Part shown: piece by piece, positions 1 to 8,545 of the stretch
Layout: each line of letters opens with the position of its first letter
How positions within the stretch are numbered: the stretch's first letter is position 1
Source: UBA6927 sp022447855
GTDB taxonomy: Bacteria; Chloroflexota; Dehalococcoidia; Lucifugimonadales; UBA6927
DNA length: 64,000 bases
Assembly (NCBI GenBank): GCA_022447855.1
Contig: JAKUTX010000001.1
Location: 317,257 to 381,256, forward strand
Reading direction: 5' to 3'
Notes under the pieces: generated by a model
The model's input: only the letters and a program-made list of their open reading frames with translations
Database searches by the model: none
What the model was told of the DNA's origin: nothing
Program-made: the position numbers and the translations under genes

Positions 1-51
1 GCCTCAGATTCTTAAAATCAATAAAATTTTCTCCAGAACCTGTCATAAACG

Positions 52-80
52 GGGACATTACGTGTTTCACATGTTATAAT
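52..80 (+). promoter_or_regulatory. putative sigma70-type promoter of gyrA
   Basis: A perfect TATAAT (75-80) lies 17 bp downstream of GGGACA (52-57), which matches four of six bases of the -35 consensus. Transcription would start near 87 and give a leader of about 120 nt before gyrA. The rest of 1-207 shows no gene or other motif. This is a consensus match only. Confidence 0.4.
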
Positions 81-207
81 GATTATGCAAAAGATGTGTT
101 TACCTCAGGTTTACAATTAAAACTGCGGCATCCGCATTAAAATCCAATAAGAATTGGAATTTTTGATCTAACAGCTCTAAATTAAAAGTTGAATACAGGA
201 GCCAAAA

Positions 208-2739
208 ATGGTCGGTACGCAAACACCTTTCGGAAACATTCAACCAACGAGAATTGAAGATGAGATGCGGACTTCTTATTTAGATTACGCAATGAGCGTA
301 ATTGTTTCTCGTGCTCTTCCAGATGTCAGAGATGGACTTAAACCAGTACAAAGGCGCATATTGTATGCAATGCACGATATGAACATGGGACCTAATTCAT
401 CGTATAAAAAAAGTGCACGAATCGTTGGAGAAGTATTAGGAAAATATCATCCTCATGGAGATAGTGCAGTATATCTTGCCATGGTTAGAATGGCACAACC
501 TTGGTCAATGAGGTTGCCATTAATAGATGGACAGGGCAATTTCGGAAGTCAAGACGATGACCCCCCTGCAGCCATGAGATACACCGAAGCCAGACTAGCT
601 TCAATATCCCAAGAACTATTATCTAATTTGGAACAGGATACTGTTGATTTTCGAGAAAATTTTGACGAAAGTGTTCAAGAACCTCAAGTCTTACCTACTC
701 GCCTACCTAACTTACTAGCAAATGGGGCATCCGGGATTGCTGTTGGAATGGCTACAAATATCCCTCCTCATAATCCAAAAGAATTATGTGATGCAGTGAT
801 TTCCCTAATCGAAGATCCTGAAGCAACAATCGATGACTTAATGAAGATAGTTAAGGGTCCGGACTTTCCAACTGGTGGAACAATTATGGGTCGAGAAGGT
901 ATTAGAAATGCCTTCAATACTGGCAGAGGACAAGTAATTGTCAGAGCTGAAGCCGAAATTCAACCTATTGGAAAACGTAATAACAGAATGCAAATCGTTG
1001 TTTCTGAACTACCTTATCAAGTTAATAAAGCATCTTTGGTGGAAAAAATTGCTCGTCTTGCAAAGGACAAAAAAATCGATGGAATTACTGAAATACGCGA
1101 TGAGTCTGACAGAAATGGGATGCGAATTGTAATTGAATTACGATCAGGCAGCCAACCTCAGATAGTATTAAACCAATTATATAAGCAAACCGCATTACAA
1201 AGTTCCTTTTCAACCAATATGGTTGCATTAGTAGATAACACTCCAAAATTAATTAATCTTAAACAAGCGCTCCAGCATTTTATTACATTCAGGCAATCAG
1301 TCGTCAGGCGCAGGTCTGAATTTGAGTTAAAAAGAGCACAAGCTCGTGCACACATTTTGGCAGGTCTTAGAATTGCTTTAAGTAATCTAGACGCAGTAAT
1401 CGCCTTAATCCGAGGATCCGCTAACGTTGAAGAAGCCAGAAATGGCTTAATCTCAGGATATGGGCTTGATGAAAAACAAGCACAGGCTATCCTCGAAATG
1501 CAACTAAGAAGATTGGCTGCTCTTGAGCGAGAAAGATTAGAAGAAGAATATAAGCAACTTCAAGAAACGATTCGTGAGCTTCAGGAATTATTAGGTGACG
1601 ACTCAAAAGTTTTGGAAGAAGTTCGACAAGAAACAATAGAAATTAAAAAGAAATTACGCCAACCTCGAAAGACCTCAATTACTAACGCAGCACATGATTT
1701 GTCCAGAGAAGAACTTGAAGAACATGCCCAAATAGTTGTGACTCTCAGTCAAGGAGGTTACATCAAACGAATCCCATCAAGTACGTATCGCAACCAGAGA
1801 CGTGGGGGAAGAGGCGTGGTTGGAATGACCACCAAAGACGATGACCCTGTCAAGCAAATCGTCGTTGTTGACACACACGACACTTTACTATTTTTCACTA
1901 ATAAGGGTCGAGTGCTTGCAATTAAAGCATATGAACTCAGAGCAGACATCTCACGAAACACCAGAGGCACTCCTGTTTTCAATGTTATACCTCTATCTGA
2001 CATGGAACGAGTTTGTACTGTTATAGGAGTAGATACCCTAAAACGTGATGGGGATTTTTTGATACTAGGCACCCTGTTAGGTAAAATTAAACGTGTTCCA
2101 CTGATCGAACTAACTAATATCAGAACTAACGGACTGATAATCATGAACGTGGGAGATAAGGACGAACTTATTGATGCTTGTTTATCAAAAGAAGAAGACG
2201 ATATAGTTTTCGTTACCCGCGAAGGAATGTCTGTAAGATTTGCATCTACAGATGTAACACCAAGAAAAAGGGCTGCCGGTGGAAGCAGGGGCATTCGACT
2301 AAGAGGCAAGGATGTTGCAGTTTTCATGGGAGTAGTCAATGACGATGAGAAACATCTAATCGTCATTAGCGAACGAGGGATAGGAAAACTTACAAAAATG
2401 GAGGAATATCGTAGACAAGGTAGGGGCGGTATTGGAATAAAAACTATAGAAATTAAAAGACGTACCGGGCCGCTTGTAGCTGCACAGATTGTTGATGATT
2501 CAATGGAACTTTACGTCCTGAGTGCGCAAGCCCAAGTTCTAAGGACCAGCCTATCTCAAATTAGAAAATCTGGTAGAAATACCCAAGGTGTTCGAATTAT
2601 TAAGCCGGCAAATGATGACATTGTTTCAGCAATTTCATGTGTCCCTGAATTTGATACCGATACAACTTCTGAACTAATAGAGGAAGATAAACCAAAAGAT
2701 GGGAACAATTCAAATGAACAACAAAAGAAACTTCTCTAA
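208..2739 (+). CDS. gyrA: DNA gyrase subunit A
   Basis: GyrA is the breakage-reunion subunit of gyrase, which introduces negative supercoils with GyrB (not in this window). The 843-residue protein has the family length. The winged-helix domain carries the catalytic Tyr125 in AAMRYTEARL. The C-terminal domain has the GyrA box QRRGGRG at 530-536, which separates gyrase from topoisomerase IV. The quinolone-resistance region reads HPHGDSAVYLAMVRMAQ: Ser86 matches E. coli Ser83, but Leu90 replaces the usual acidic residue (E. coli Asp87). An acidic, Asn/Gln/Lys-rich tail follows. AGGAG at 197-201 supports the ATG at 208. It is first in a co-directional run with dnaJ, prmA and rsmE. Confidence 0.97.
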   Translation: MVGTQTPFGNIQPTRIEDEMRTSYLDYAMSVIVSRALPDVRDGLKPVQRRILYAMHDMNMGPNSSYKKSARIVGEVLGKYHPHGDSAVYLAMVRMAQPWSMRLPLIDGQGNFGSQDDDPPAAMRYTEARLASISQELLSNLEQDTVDFRENFDESVQEPQVLPTRLPNLLANGASGIAVGMATNIPPHNPKELCDAVISLIEDPEATIDDLMKIVKGPDFPTGGTIMGREGIRNAFNTGRGQVIVRAEAEIQPIGKRNNRMQIVVSELPYQVNKASLVEKIARLAKDKKIDGITEIRDESDRNGMRIVIELRSGSQPQIVLNQLYKQTALQSSFSTNMVALVDNTPKLINLKQALQHFITFRQSVVRRRSEFELKRAQARAHILAGLRIALSNLDAVIALIRGSANVEEARNGLISGYGLDEKQAQAILEMQLRRLAALERERLEEEYKQLQETIRELQELLGDDSKVLEEVRQETIEIKKKLRQPRKTSITNAAHDLSREELEEHAQIVVTLSQGGYIKRIPSSTYRNQRRGGRGVVGMTTKDDDPVKQIVVVDTHDTLLFFTNKGRVLAIKAYELRADISRNTRGTPVFNVIPLSDMERVCTVIGVDTLKRDGDFLILGTLLGKIKRVPLIELTNIRTNGLIIMNVGDKDELIDACLSKEEDDIVFVTREGMSVRFASTDVTPRKRAAGGSRGIRLRGKDVAVFMGVVNDDEKHLIVISERGIGKLTKMEEYRRQGRGGIGIKTIEIKRRTGPLVAAQIVDDSMELYVLSAQAQVLRTSLSQIRKSGRNTQGVRIIKPANDDIVSAISCVPEFDTDTTSELIEEDKPKDGNNSNEQQKKLL

Positions 2740-2771
2740 TCAATTAGGTTTAATATAGGCACGAAATAATA

Positions 2772-3860
2772 ATGAGAACAAACAAGCGCGATTATTACGA
2801 TGTTCTAGGTGTTGAACGTAACGCTTCCGATGAAGAAATTAAGCGCTCATTTCGGAAGTTAGCACTACAATACCATCCAGACCGAAATCAAGATTCAGAT
2901 GCAACTGAAAAGTTTAAGGAAATTAACGAAGCTTACCAAATACTTTCAGACCCTCAAAAAAGGTCTGCTTATGATCAATTTGGACATGCAGGTGTTTCAG
3001 GAAACGCATCGTCACAAGGTTTTGAAGGCTTTGAAGGTTTCGGTGGATTTGGTGATATTTTTGACGCATTCTTTGGTCAAAACAATCAATCCAACTCCAG
3101 CGCACGTACCGGATCAGATGTTCGAGTCAACATAACTATTTCTTTTGAAGACTCCGTTTTGGGTACCGACCAAAAAATTGAAATGACCAGATATGAAGGA
3201 TGTACTAAATGCAAATCAAGTGGTAGTGAGCCTGGAAAAAGTGTACGGTCCTGTCAGGCTTGTAATGGCTCTGGACAAGTTTCAAGATCTTCAAGGAGCA
3301 TCTTTGGAAATTTCCAGCAAGTAGTCACTTGTAGTTCCTGCAATGGAGAAGGAAAAGTAATTACCAATCCGTGTACTACTTGTAATGGAGATGGCAGATC
3401 TAGGCAAAAAAGACAATTAAGTGTAAAAATTCCAGCCGGAATTGACGATGGTACGCAAATAGTACTACGTGGAGAAAGTCACGCTGGATTAAACGGTGCT
3501 CCTGCAGGAGATTTATATGTAGCAGTATCTGTAAATTCGCACAAATATTTCACACGAATTTCTTCAGATATAATTTACAATTTAAATCTAGATATTACAC
3601 AAGCAGCCTTAGGAACAAAAATCAATATCCCGACATGCTATGGAGACTCCGAAATCAAGATTCCACCTGGCACACAAAGTAATTCAACAATTAGACTTAA
3701 GAATAAAGGCTTTCCTAGATTACAACCCAATGGAAGAACTCGCGGTAAAGGTGATCAAATAATAAAAATATTTGTCCAAACTCCAACAAAGCTTGATTCT
3801 AAGCAAAGAAAAATCCTAGAGTCACTCCAAAAAACTTTGAATGCAAACACCACTAGCTAA
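2772..3860 (+). CDS. dnaJ: chaperone DnaJ (type I Hsp40)
   Basis: Co-chaperone that stimulates DnaK ATP hydrolysis and delivers unfolded clients. All type I domains are present in 362 residues: a J domain with HPD at 35-37, a Gly/Phe-rich linker at about 77-102, a zinc region with four Cys pairs (144/147, 161/164, 187/190, 201/204), and the C-terminal client-binding domains. The first zinc repeat is slightly degenerate (CTKCKSSG, Ser149 where Gly is usual). It starts 32 bp after gyrA and is probably co-transcribed with it. dnaK and grpE are not nearby, so this is a dispersed dnaJ rather than a classical dnaK operon. The ribosome binding site is weak. Confidence 0.95.
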   Translation: MRTNKRDYYDVLGVERNASDEEIKRSFRKLALQYHPDRNQDSDATEKFKEINEAYQILSDPQKRSAYDQFGHAGVSGNASSQGFEGFEGFGGFGDIFDAFFGQNNQSNSSARTGSDVRVNITISFEDSVLGTDQKIEMTRYEGCTKCKSSGSEPGKSVRSCQACNGSGQVSRSSRSIFGNFQQVVTCSSCNGEGKVITNPCTTCNGDGRSRQKRQLSVKIPAGIDDGTQIVLRGESHAGLNGAPAGDLYVAVSVNSHKYFTRISSDIIYNLNLDITQAALGTKINIPTCYGDSEIKIPPGTQSNSTIRLKNKGFPRLQPNGRTRGKGDQIIKIFVQTPTKLDSKQRKILESLQKTLNANTTS

Positions 3861-3914
3861 CAGAAAAACAAAATGTTTGCACAAAAGCCACATTAGTTTA
3901 ACTGCGAGATTTCA

Positions 3915-4820
3915 ATGAATTGGTTAGAATTTAGTATTGATTCAACTCCAGAATTTGTCGAACCAATCGTAGAGACTTTAATGAAATTTGCTCATGGTGG
4001 AGTTTCTATAGAAAATCAAACAACCTACAATCCTGATGAGGGAGAAACTCTAAATACTGAACTACCAGTTACTATCAAAGCATTCCTACCAAATGATAGT
4101 GCTGCTCCAAAATCACAAGGTGAAATAGATCTTAGAATACGATTAATTTCCCTAACTTCAAATAGTATTGGACCTTTAAAAATTTCTGAGATTGAAGAAG
4201 AGGATTGGGAAGACGCTTGGAAAAAAAATTTTAACGTTCTAAGAGTTGGCAAAAATATAATTATCCGTCCAACATGGAAAAAGTTCATACCTCAAAAAAC
4301 AGACATCGTAATAAATTTAGACCCCGGAATGGCATTCGGAACTGGTCATCACCAAACTACTCGAATGTGTATGGTTGCCCTAGAAAAATTTATGTCTCGA
4401 GGTATGAATGTTTTAGATGTTGGTTCCGGATCAGGAATTCTAAGCATTACCGCCGCAAAACTTGGAGCAGCAGAAGTTCATGCAATAGACATCGACAGCG
4501 TAGCTGAAAAGGTAGCCTCAGAAAATGCGATCATCAATAATGTTCAACACATCATCCATATCTATTCAGGGACTTTAGAAACATCTACAATTGCTGATGC
4601 ATTTTTCGATCTGATAGTTGCAAATATTTCTGCAAAAGTAATTTCTGGACTTTCTGATTCATTCAGCAACAAATTACTCCCAAATGGACGTTTAATAGTT
4701 TCAGGAATCCTAACCAAAGACGTAGCACAAATTAAAAACAAACTAACTCAAAAAAATTTCGCGCTAGAGAACACATTAACTGATGGCGACTGGGCGCTAC
4801 TATCTTTTAGAAAGGATTAA
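3915..4820 (+). CDS. prmA: ribosomal protein L11 methyltransferase
   Basis: SAM-dependent methyltransferase that trimethylates ribosomal protein L11. The 301-residue protein has the N-terminal substrate-recognition domain, then the PrmA signature DPGMAFGTGHHQTT at 136-149 and the Rossmann SAM motif LDVGSGSG at 167-174, followed by an acidic strand end (AIDID). A 54-bp gap separates it from dnaJ. Its 3' end overlaps the only in-frame ATG of the next gene. The prmA-rsmE pair, often next to dnaJ, is a common bacterial arrangement, which supports both calls. Confidence 0.94.
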   Translation: MNWLEFSIDSTPEFVEPIVETLMKFAHGGVSIENQTTYNPDEGETLNTELPVTIKAFLPNDSAAPKSQGEIDLRIRLISLTSNSIGPLKISEIEEEDWEDAWKKNFNVLRVGKNIIIRPTWKKFIPQKTDIVINLDPGMAFGTGHHQTTRMCMVALEKFMSRGMNVLDVGSGSGILSITAAKLGAAEVHAIDIDSVAEKVASENAIINNVQHIIHIYSGTLETSTIADAFFDLIVANISAKVISGLSDSFSNKLLPNGRLIVSGILTKDVAQIKNKLTQKNFALENTLTDGDWALLSFRKD

Positions 4821-5571
4821 TGTTCTGGAAAATTTACATCGATTTTTTTTGCCTCCGGAATTAATTGAAGACAATAAAATTCACCTTCCAAAAGATATTA
4901 CTTTTCAAATATCTAAAGTTTTACGTCTCAATAAAGGTGATCAGATATTAATTCTAGATGGATTAGGGAAAAAATATTTGACTGAAATTACTAATACCCA
5001 ATCTAAAAATTTCATCGTAACCATTAAATCTGAAATTAAAACTGATTTCGAAACCCAGACCAAAATTAATTTATTTCAAGCCATGATCCGTTCTACAAAA
5101 ATGGAATTTGTATTTCAAAAATGTACAGAATTGGGAATTTCGACTTTTACACCTATTATATGTGAACGATCTAATTTTCATCAATTCAATCTAAACAAAT
5201 TAAATCGGTGGAAAAAAATAATTAGAGAAGCTTCAGAGCAATCCAGGCGAAACATCACTCCAAAACTGTTCGAGCCCACTACATTTACTAACGCAATAAG
5301 TAAATGTAGTGGATTAGGAATGATTGCATGGGAAAATGAAGAAAACAACAGAATTAAAGATGTTTTGAAAAAATGGAGCACGGAAAAACATCTCAAAAAT
5401 TTATCAATAAATATTTTTATCGGCCCGGAAGGTGGGTTTTCAAGTGAAGAAATTAACCAATCGAATCAAAAAGAGTTCGAATCAGTCAGCTTAGGAAAAC
5501 ACATACTTAGAAGCGAAACAGCCGGTATTGTACTTTCAACATCAATTTTTTATGAAATGGATGACTTGTAA
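4783..5571 (+). CDS. rsmE: 16S rRNA m3U1498 methyltransferase
   Basis: SPOUT-family enzyme that methylates N3 of U1498 in 16S rRNA. Family marks are the N-terminal LHRFFLPPE (usually MHRFFV), a GPEGGFSSEE loop, and LGKHILRSETA near the C-terminus, which forms the knotted SAM site. The start is uncertain. The ATG at 4783 overlaps prmA by 38 bp and adds 17 residues before LHRFF. A plausible SD (AAAGGA near 4809) points to the ATG at 4820, which is out of frame and stops quickly. A CTG at 4825 is the only other in-frame candidate. An eight-T run at 4843-4850 is a possible indel site. The protein ends 9 bp from convergent gpsA. Confidence 0.9.
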   Translation: MATGRYYLLERINVLENLHRFFLPPELIEDNKIHLPKDITFQISKVLRLNKGDQILILDGLGKKYLTEITNTQSKNFIVTIKSEIKTDFETQTKINLFQAMIRSTKMEFVFQKCTELGISTFTPIICERSNFHQFNLNKLNRWKKIIREASEQSRRNITPKLFEPTTFTNAISKCSGLGMIAWENEENNRIKDVLKKWSTEKHLKNLSINIFIGPEGGFSSEEINQSNQKEFESVSLGKHILRSETAGIVLSTSIFYEMDDL

Positions 5572-5580
5572 ACTTTCTAT

Positions 5581-6585
5581 TCAGTCTATTTCACTAGTTG
5601 GAATCCTAAGTAGAAGATCTTCCATCACTTGGCTTACAGATACTCCTAGGTACAAAATATTATATGTTGCATCAATTATTGGAGCATCAACATTCAAATT
5701 TTCCGACAATCTCTTGGCAACCAATGAAGTATAAAATCCCTCAGCAACCTGACCTAATGATTTATTTATTTCATCAATAGACCTACCCAAGGCAAGTTGT
5801 TCTCCAACAAAATGATTCCTACTCAATTTGCTTGCACAAGTAGCAATCAAATCACCCATTCCCGCCAATCCTGCAATTGTCATTGGATTCGCGCCTAATT
5901 GAACCGCAAGCCGCGAAATTTCGAATAATCCACGAGTAATAAATGCTGCTTTTGCATTATCACCAAGAGATAACCCATCACATATTCCAGCACCCAAAGC
6001 AATAATGTTTTTTAATGCCCCTCCAAATTCAACTCCAACAACATCATCACTTGTATAAACTCTAAATTTTTCAGAATTCATCATTTTTTGCACTGCAACT
6101 GAAAACTGAATCGTTTTAGAAGCCACAACAGTAGAGGATGGTTTCCCTTGCATGATTTCTTTTGCTAAATTTGGTCCAGATAAAGCACATATTTTCCCAT
6201 GAAAATCGGAATTCAATCCATCTTCCAATAATTCTGTCATACGCTTAAAAGTGATAGAATCCAAACCTTTTGTAGCACTTACTACATAAGCATCATTGCG
6301 AACAAAATCCTTGATTGAATCCAAGTTTTCTTTAAAAGCATATGAAGGTACAGCAATAAAAACTAATTCTGCAGATGAAAAGGCTTTTTTCACATTTGAA
6401 GTGACCTGCAAATTATCTGGAAATTTTACTCCAGGGAAAAACCTTTCATTGGTTCTATCATAATTGAGCCTTTCTGCTTCTATTTTGGTTCTAGAAAGAA
6501 GGTTTACTATGTGTCCATTTTGAGCAGCAATATTTGCCAAAGTGGTACCCCAACTAGTAGTTCCCACTACACAAACTGTTGCCAT
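5581..6585 (-). CDS. gpsA: glycerol-3-phosphate dehydrogenase [NAD(P)+]
   Basis: Reduces dihydroxyacetone phosphate to sn-glycerol-3-phosphate, the backbone for phospholipids. The 334-residue protein has the Rossmann N-terminus and the all-helical C-domain with the catalytic Lys in FGGALKNIIALGAG and the GDNAKAAFITRG substrate motif. The dinucleotide loop is odd: GTTSWG at 8-13, where the family normally has GAGSWG, so the middle Gly is Thr10. GAGGA precedes the ATG. It lies just downstream of plsY, which consumes its product, so the two form one lipid-precursor unit. Confidence 0.95.
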   Translation of the reverse strand: MATVCVVGTTSWGTTLANIAAQNGHIVNLLSRTKIEAERLNYDRTNERFFPGVKFPDNLQVTSNVKKAFSSAELVFIAVPSYAFKENLDSIKDFVRNDAYVVSATKGLDSITFKRMTELLEDGLNSDFHGKICALSGPNLAKEIMQGKPSSTVVASKTIQFSVAVQKMMNSEKFRVYTSDDVVGVEFGGALKNIIALGAGICDGLSLGDNAKAAFITRGLFEISRLAVQLGANPMTIAGLAGMGDLIATCASKLSRNHFVGEQLALGRSIDEINKSLGQVAEGFYTSLVAKRLSENLNVDAPIIDATYNILYLGVSVSQVMEDLLLRIPTSEID

Positions 6586-6605
6586 ATCATCCTCTTAAAA
6601 GCGAA

Positions 6606-7223
6606 TTACCGATCAGTTTTTCCTATTTTACGTTCTGTCCCATTGATAAGTCTTTGCATATTTCCTCTATGCATAAATAAAATCAATACAGATACTACTA
6701 CGGCATATAACAAATGTTCAAATGGTTGAGTACTAAAAACAACCAGCACTAGCATCATAATGAAACCCAAAATTGATCCAATAATTGATGCTAAAGATAC
6801 ATATCTAGTCAAAGCAATTAAAACAATCCCTACCACTATGACTACAATTCCAGATTCAGGAGAAAGATATAAAAGTGCCCCCAACCCAGTTGCAACCCCT
6901 CTACCCCCAGAAAATTTCGCAAAAACTGGCCAACAATGCCCAACAACCACAAAGATTGCAGCAATTGATTCAGCAAAATGATTCTCAAAAAGAAGACCTA
7001 CAATGAAAACAGCAGCTATGCATTTAACAAGGTCCAAAAGTAATACTATCGAACCAATTTTCAAACCTGCAATCCTTACAACATTTGTCATCCCAGTCTT
7101 TTGACTACCTTGAGATCGCACATCTTTTCCCGTAGTAAAATTTACAATCCACACCCCAAATGCAAGAGAGCCGAACAAATATCCTATCAATGCAGAAATT
7201 AAATAATATGTAATATCAATCAT
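6606..7223 (-). CDS. plsY: acyl-phosphate:glycerol-3-phosphate acyltransferase
   Basis: Integral membrane enzyme that acylates glycerol-3-phosphate at sn-1 with acyl-phosphate, the first committed step of phospholipid synthesis. The 205-residue protein has about five hydrophobic segments and the three conserved PlsY loops: GSLAFG near the N-terminus, GMTNVVRIAG in the middle, and GHCWPVFAKFSGGRGVAT. Its ATG overlaps the der stop codon (ATGA), implying translational coupling. gpsA follows after 20 bp. plsX, which makes acyl-phosphate, is not in the window. Confidence 0.94.
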   Translation of the reverse strand: MIDITYYLISALIGYLFGSLAFGVWIVNFTTGKDVRSQGSQKTGMTNVVRIAGLKIGSIVLLLDLVKCIAAVFIVGLLFENHFAESIAAIFVVVGHCWPVFAKFSGGRGVATGLGALLYLSPESGIVVIVVGIVLIALTRYVSLASIIGSILGFIMMLVLVVFSTQPFEHLLYAVVVSVLILFMHRGNMQRLINGTERKIGKTDR

Positions 7224-8545
7224 TTTCTTGAATCCAAATGCCTAAATCTCAATCTTAGTGGAGAGCCACTAAAAGCAAATTTTTTCCTTATAGCATTTTC
7301 AAGATATCTTTGATAAGAAAAATGAACTAACTCTGGCGAGTTCACATAAAATGTGAAACTTGGAGGTGAAGTCTGATCTTGCTTAACACTAAATATCTTA
7401 AGACCTTTTCTCCCAGATGTAGCTGGAGGATGTTCGGCAATAGCATTCATTACAATTCTACGCAATTCATAACGAGGAACAGTTTTATTTCTTTCATCGA
7501 AAACTTCCAACGTTTTTTTCAACAATGCAGGCACTCCTTCTGAAGACAAGCTATTTGTAAAACATATTTGGGCATACGATATAAATCTAAATTGATGCAT
7601 TACATGCTTCAATGCTTCATCCTTAGAAATCCCAAGACCCCTAGACAAGTCCCATTTATTGACATTTACCACGACTCCTTTGAAAGAATCCAAAATATAC
7701 TGTGCTATATGAGTATCCTGATTCATAGCTAATTCCGAAGTATCAAGCATCAAAATCACTACGTCACTCCTGTTTATAGATCGCATCGCTCGCAAAACAC
7801 TAAAATGCTCTATACCTGGTTCAATCTTGCCTCTACGTCTTATGCCTGCTGTATCTACTAAAGAAATTGTCCAATCGTCCATCTCAATCAAAGTATCTAA
7901 AGAATCACGTGTGGTGCCTGGTATATCACTGACTATTGAACGTTGTTGCTTTGTAATACTGTTCACAAGAGAAGATTTGCCTACATTGGTTCGACCTAAA
8001 ACAGCAATCTTAACATCCACATCTGAATCGTCTTCAATCACTTCATTGGGTAAACTATCTGACACTCGATTCATAATCTCATCAATGCCGAAATTATGAT
8101 ACGCACTTGCAGCAATTGGATCTGATAACCCCAATTGGTGAAATTCACCAACCATGGAATTTCTTGCATCATTATCACATTTATTCGCAACCAAAACTAC
8201 AGGCTTATCACTACGCCGGAGTACATTTGCAACATCTTTGTCAGCATCAGTCACTCCATCAAAAGAATCAACAACCATCATGATTACATCAGCATCTTCA
8301 ATTGCTACATCAATCTGATATTTAACTTGTTTCCAAATATCTTCATCTGGAAACACATCCAACCCTCCAGTATCAACTAACATCATTCTAAATTCATACC
8401 AAGTAGTCTCAGCCATTATTCGATCTCGAGTAGTACCCGAAACATGAGAAACAATTGATTCCCTACGACCAACTAATCGATTAAATAGCGAAGATTTTCC
8501 TACATTTGGTCGCCCAACAATTGCAACAATTGGAATTGTTTTCAA
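7220..8545 (-). CDS. der: ribosome biogenesis GTPase Der (EngA)
   Basis: Essential GTPase for 50S subunit assembly with two tandem G domains and a C-terminal KH-like domain. The first P-loop is GRPNVGKS at 11-18 and the second is GRTNVGKS near 184. Both domains carry DTGG/DTAG switch II and NKCD/NKWD specificity motifs. The 441-residue length is typical. The start is a TTG overlapping the argF stop (ATTTGA), preceded by AAGGTGA at a good distance, so der is probably coupled to argF. It overlaps plsY by 4 bp at its 3' end. Confidence 0.96.
   Translation of the reverse strand: MKTIPIVAIVGRPNVGKSSLFNRLVGRRESIVSHVSGTTRDRIMAETTWYEFRMMLVDTGGLDVFPDEDIWKQVKYQIDVAIEDADVIMMVVDSFDGVTDADKDVANVLRRSDKPVVLVANKCDNDARNSMVGEFHQLGLSDPIAASAYHNFGIDEIMNRVSDSLPNEVIEDDSDVDVKIAVLGRTNVGKSSLVNSITKQQRSIVSDIPGTTRDSLDTLIEMDDWTISLVDTAGIRRRGKIEPGIEHFSVLRAMRSINRSDVVILMLDTSELAMNQDTHIAQYILDSFKGVVVNVNKWDLSRGLGISKDEALKHVMHQFRFISYAQICFTNSLSSEGVPALLKKTLEVFDERNKTVPRYELRRIVMNAIAEHPPATSGRKGLKIFSVKQDQTSPPSFTFYVNSPELVHFSYQRYLENAIRKKFAFSGSPLRLRFRHLDSRK

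Noticed and set aside
1758..2366. A 202-codon open frame on the minus strand inside gyrA
   Set aside because: It is antisense to a conserved part of gyrA, has no recognisable domain or SD, and has a Ser/Thr/Ile-rich composition typical of shadow frames.
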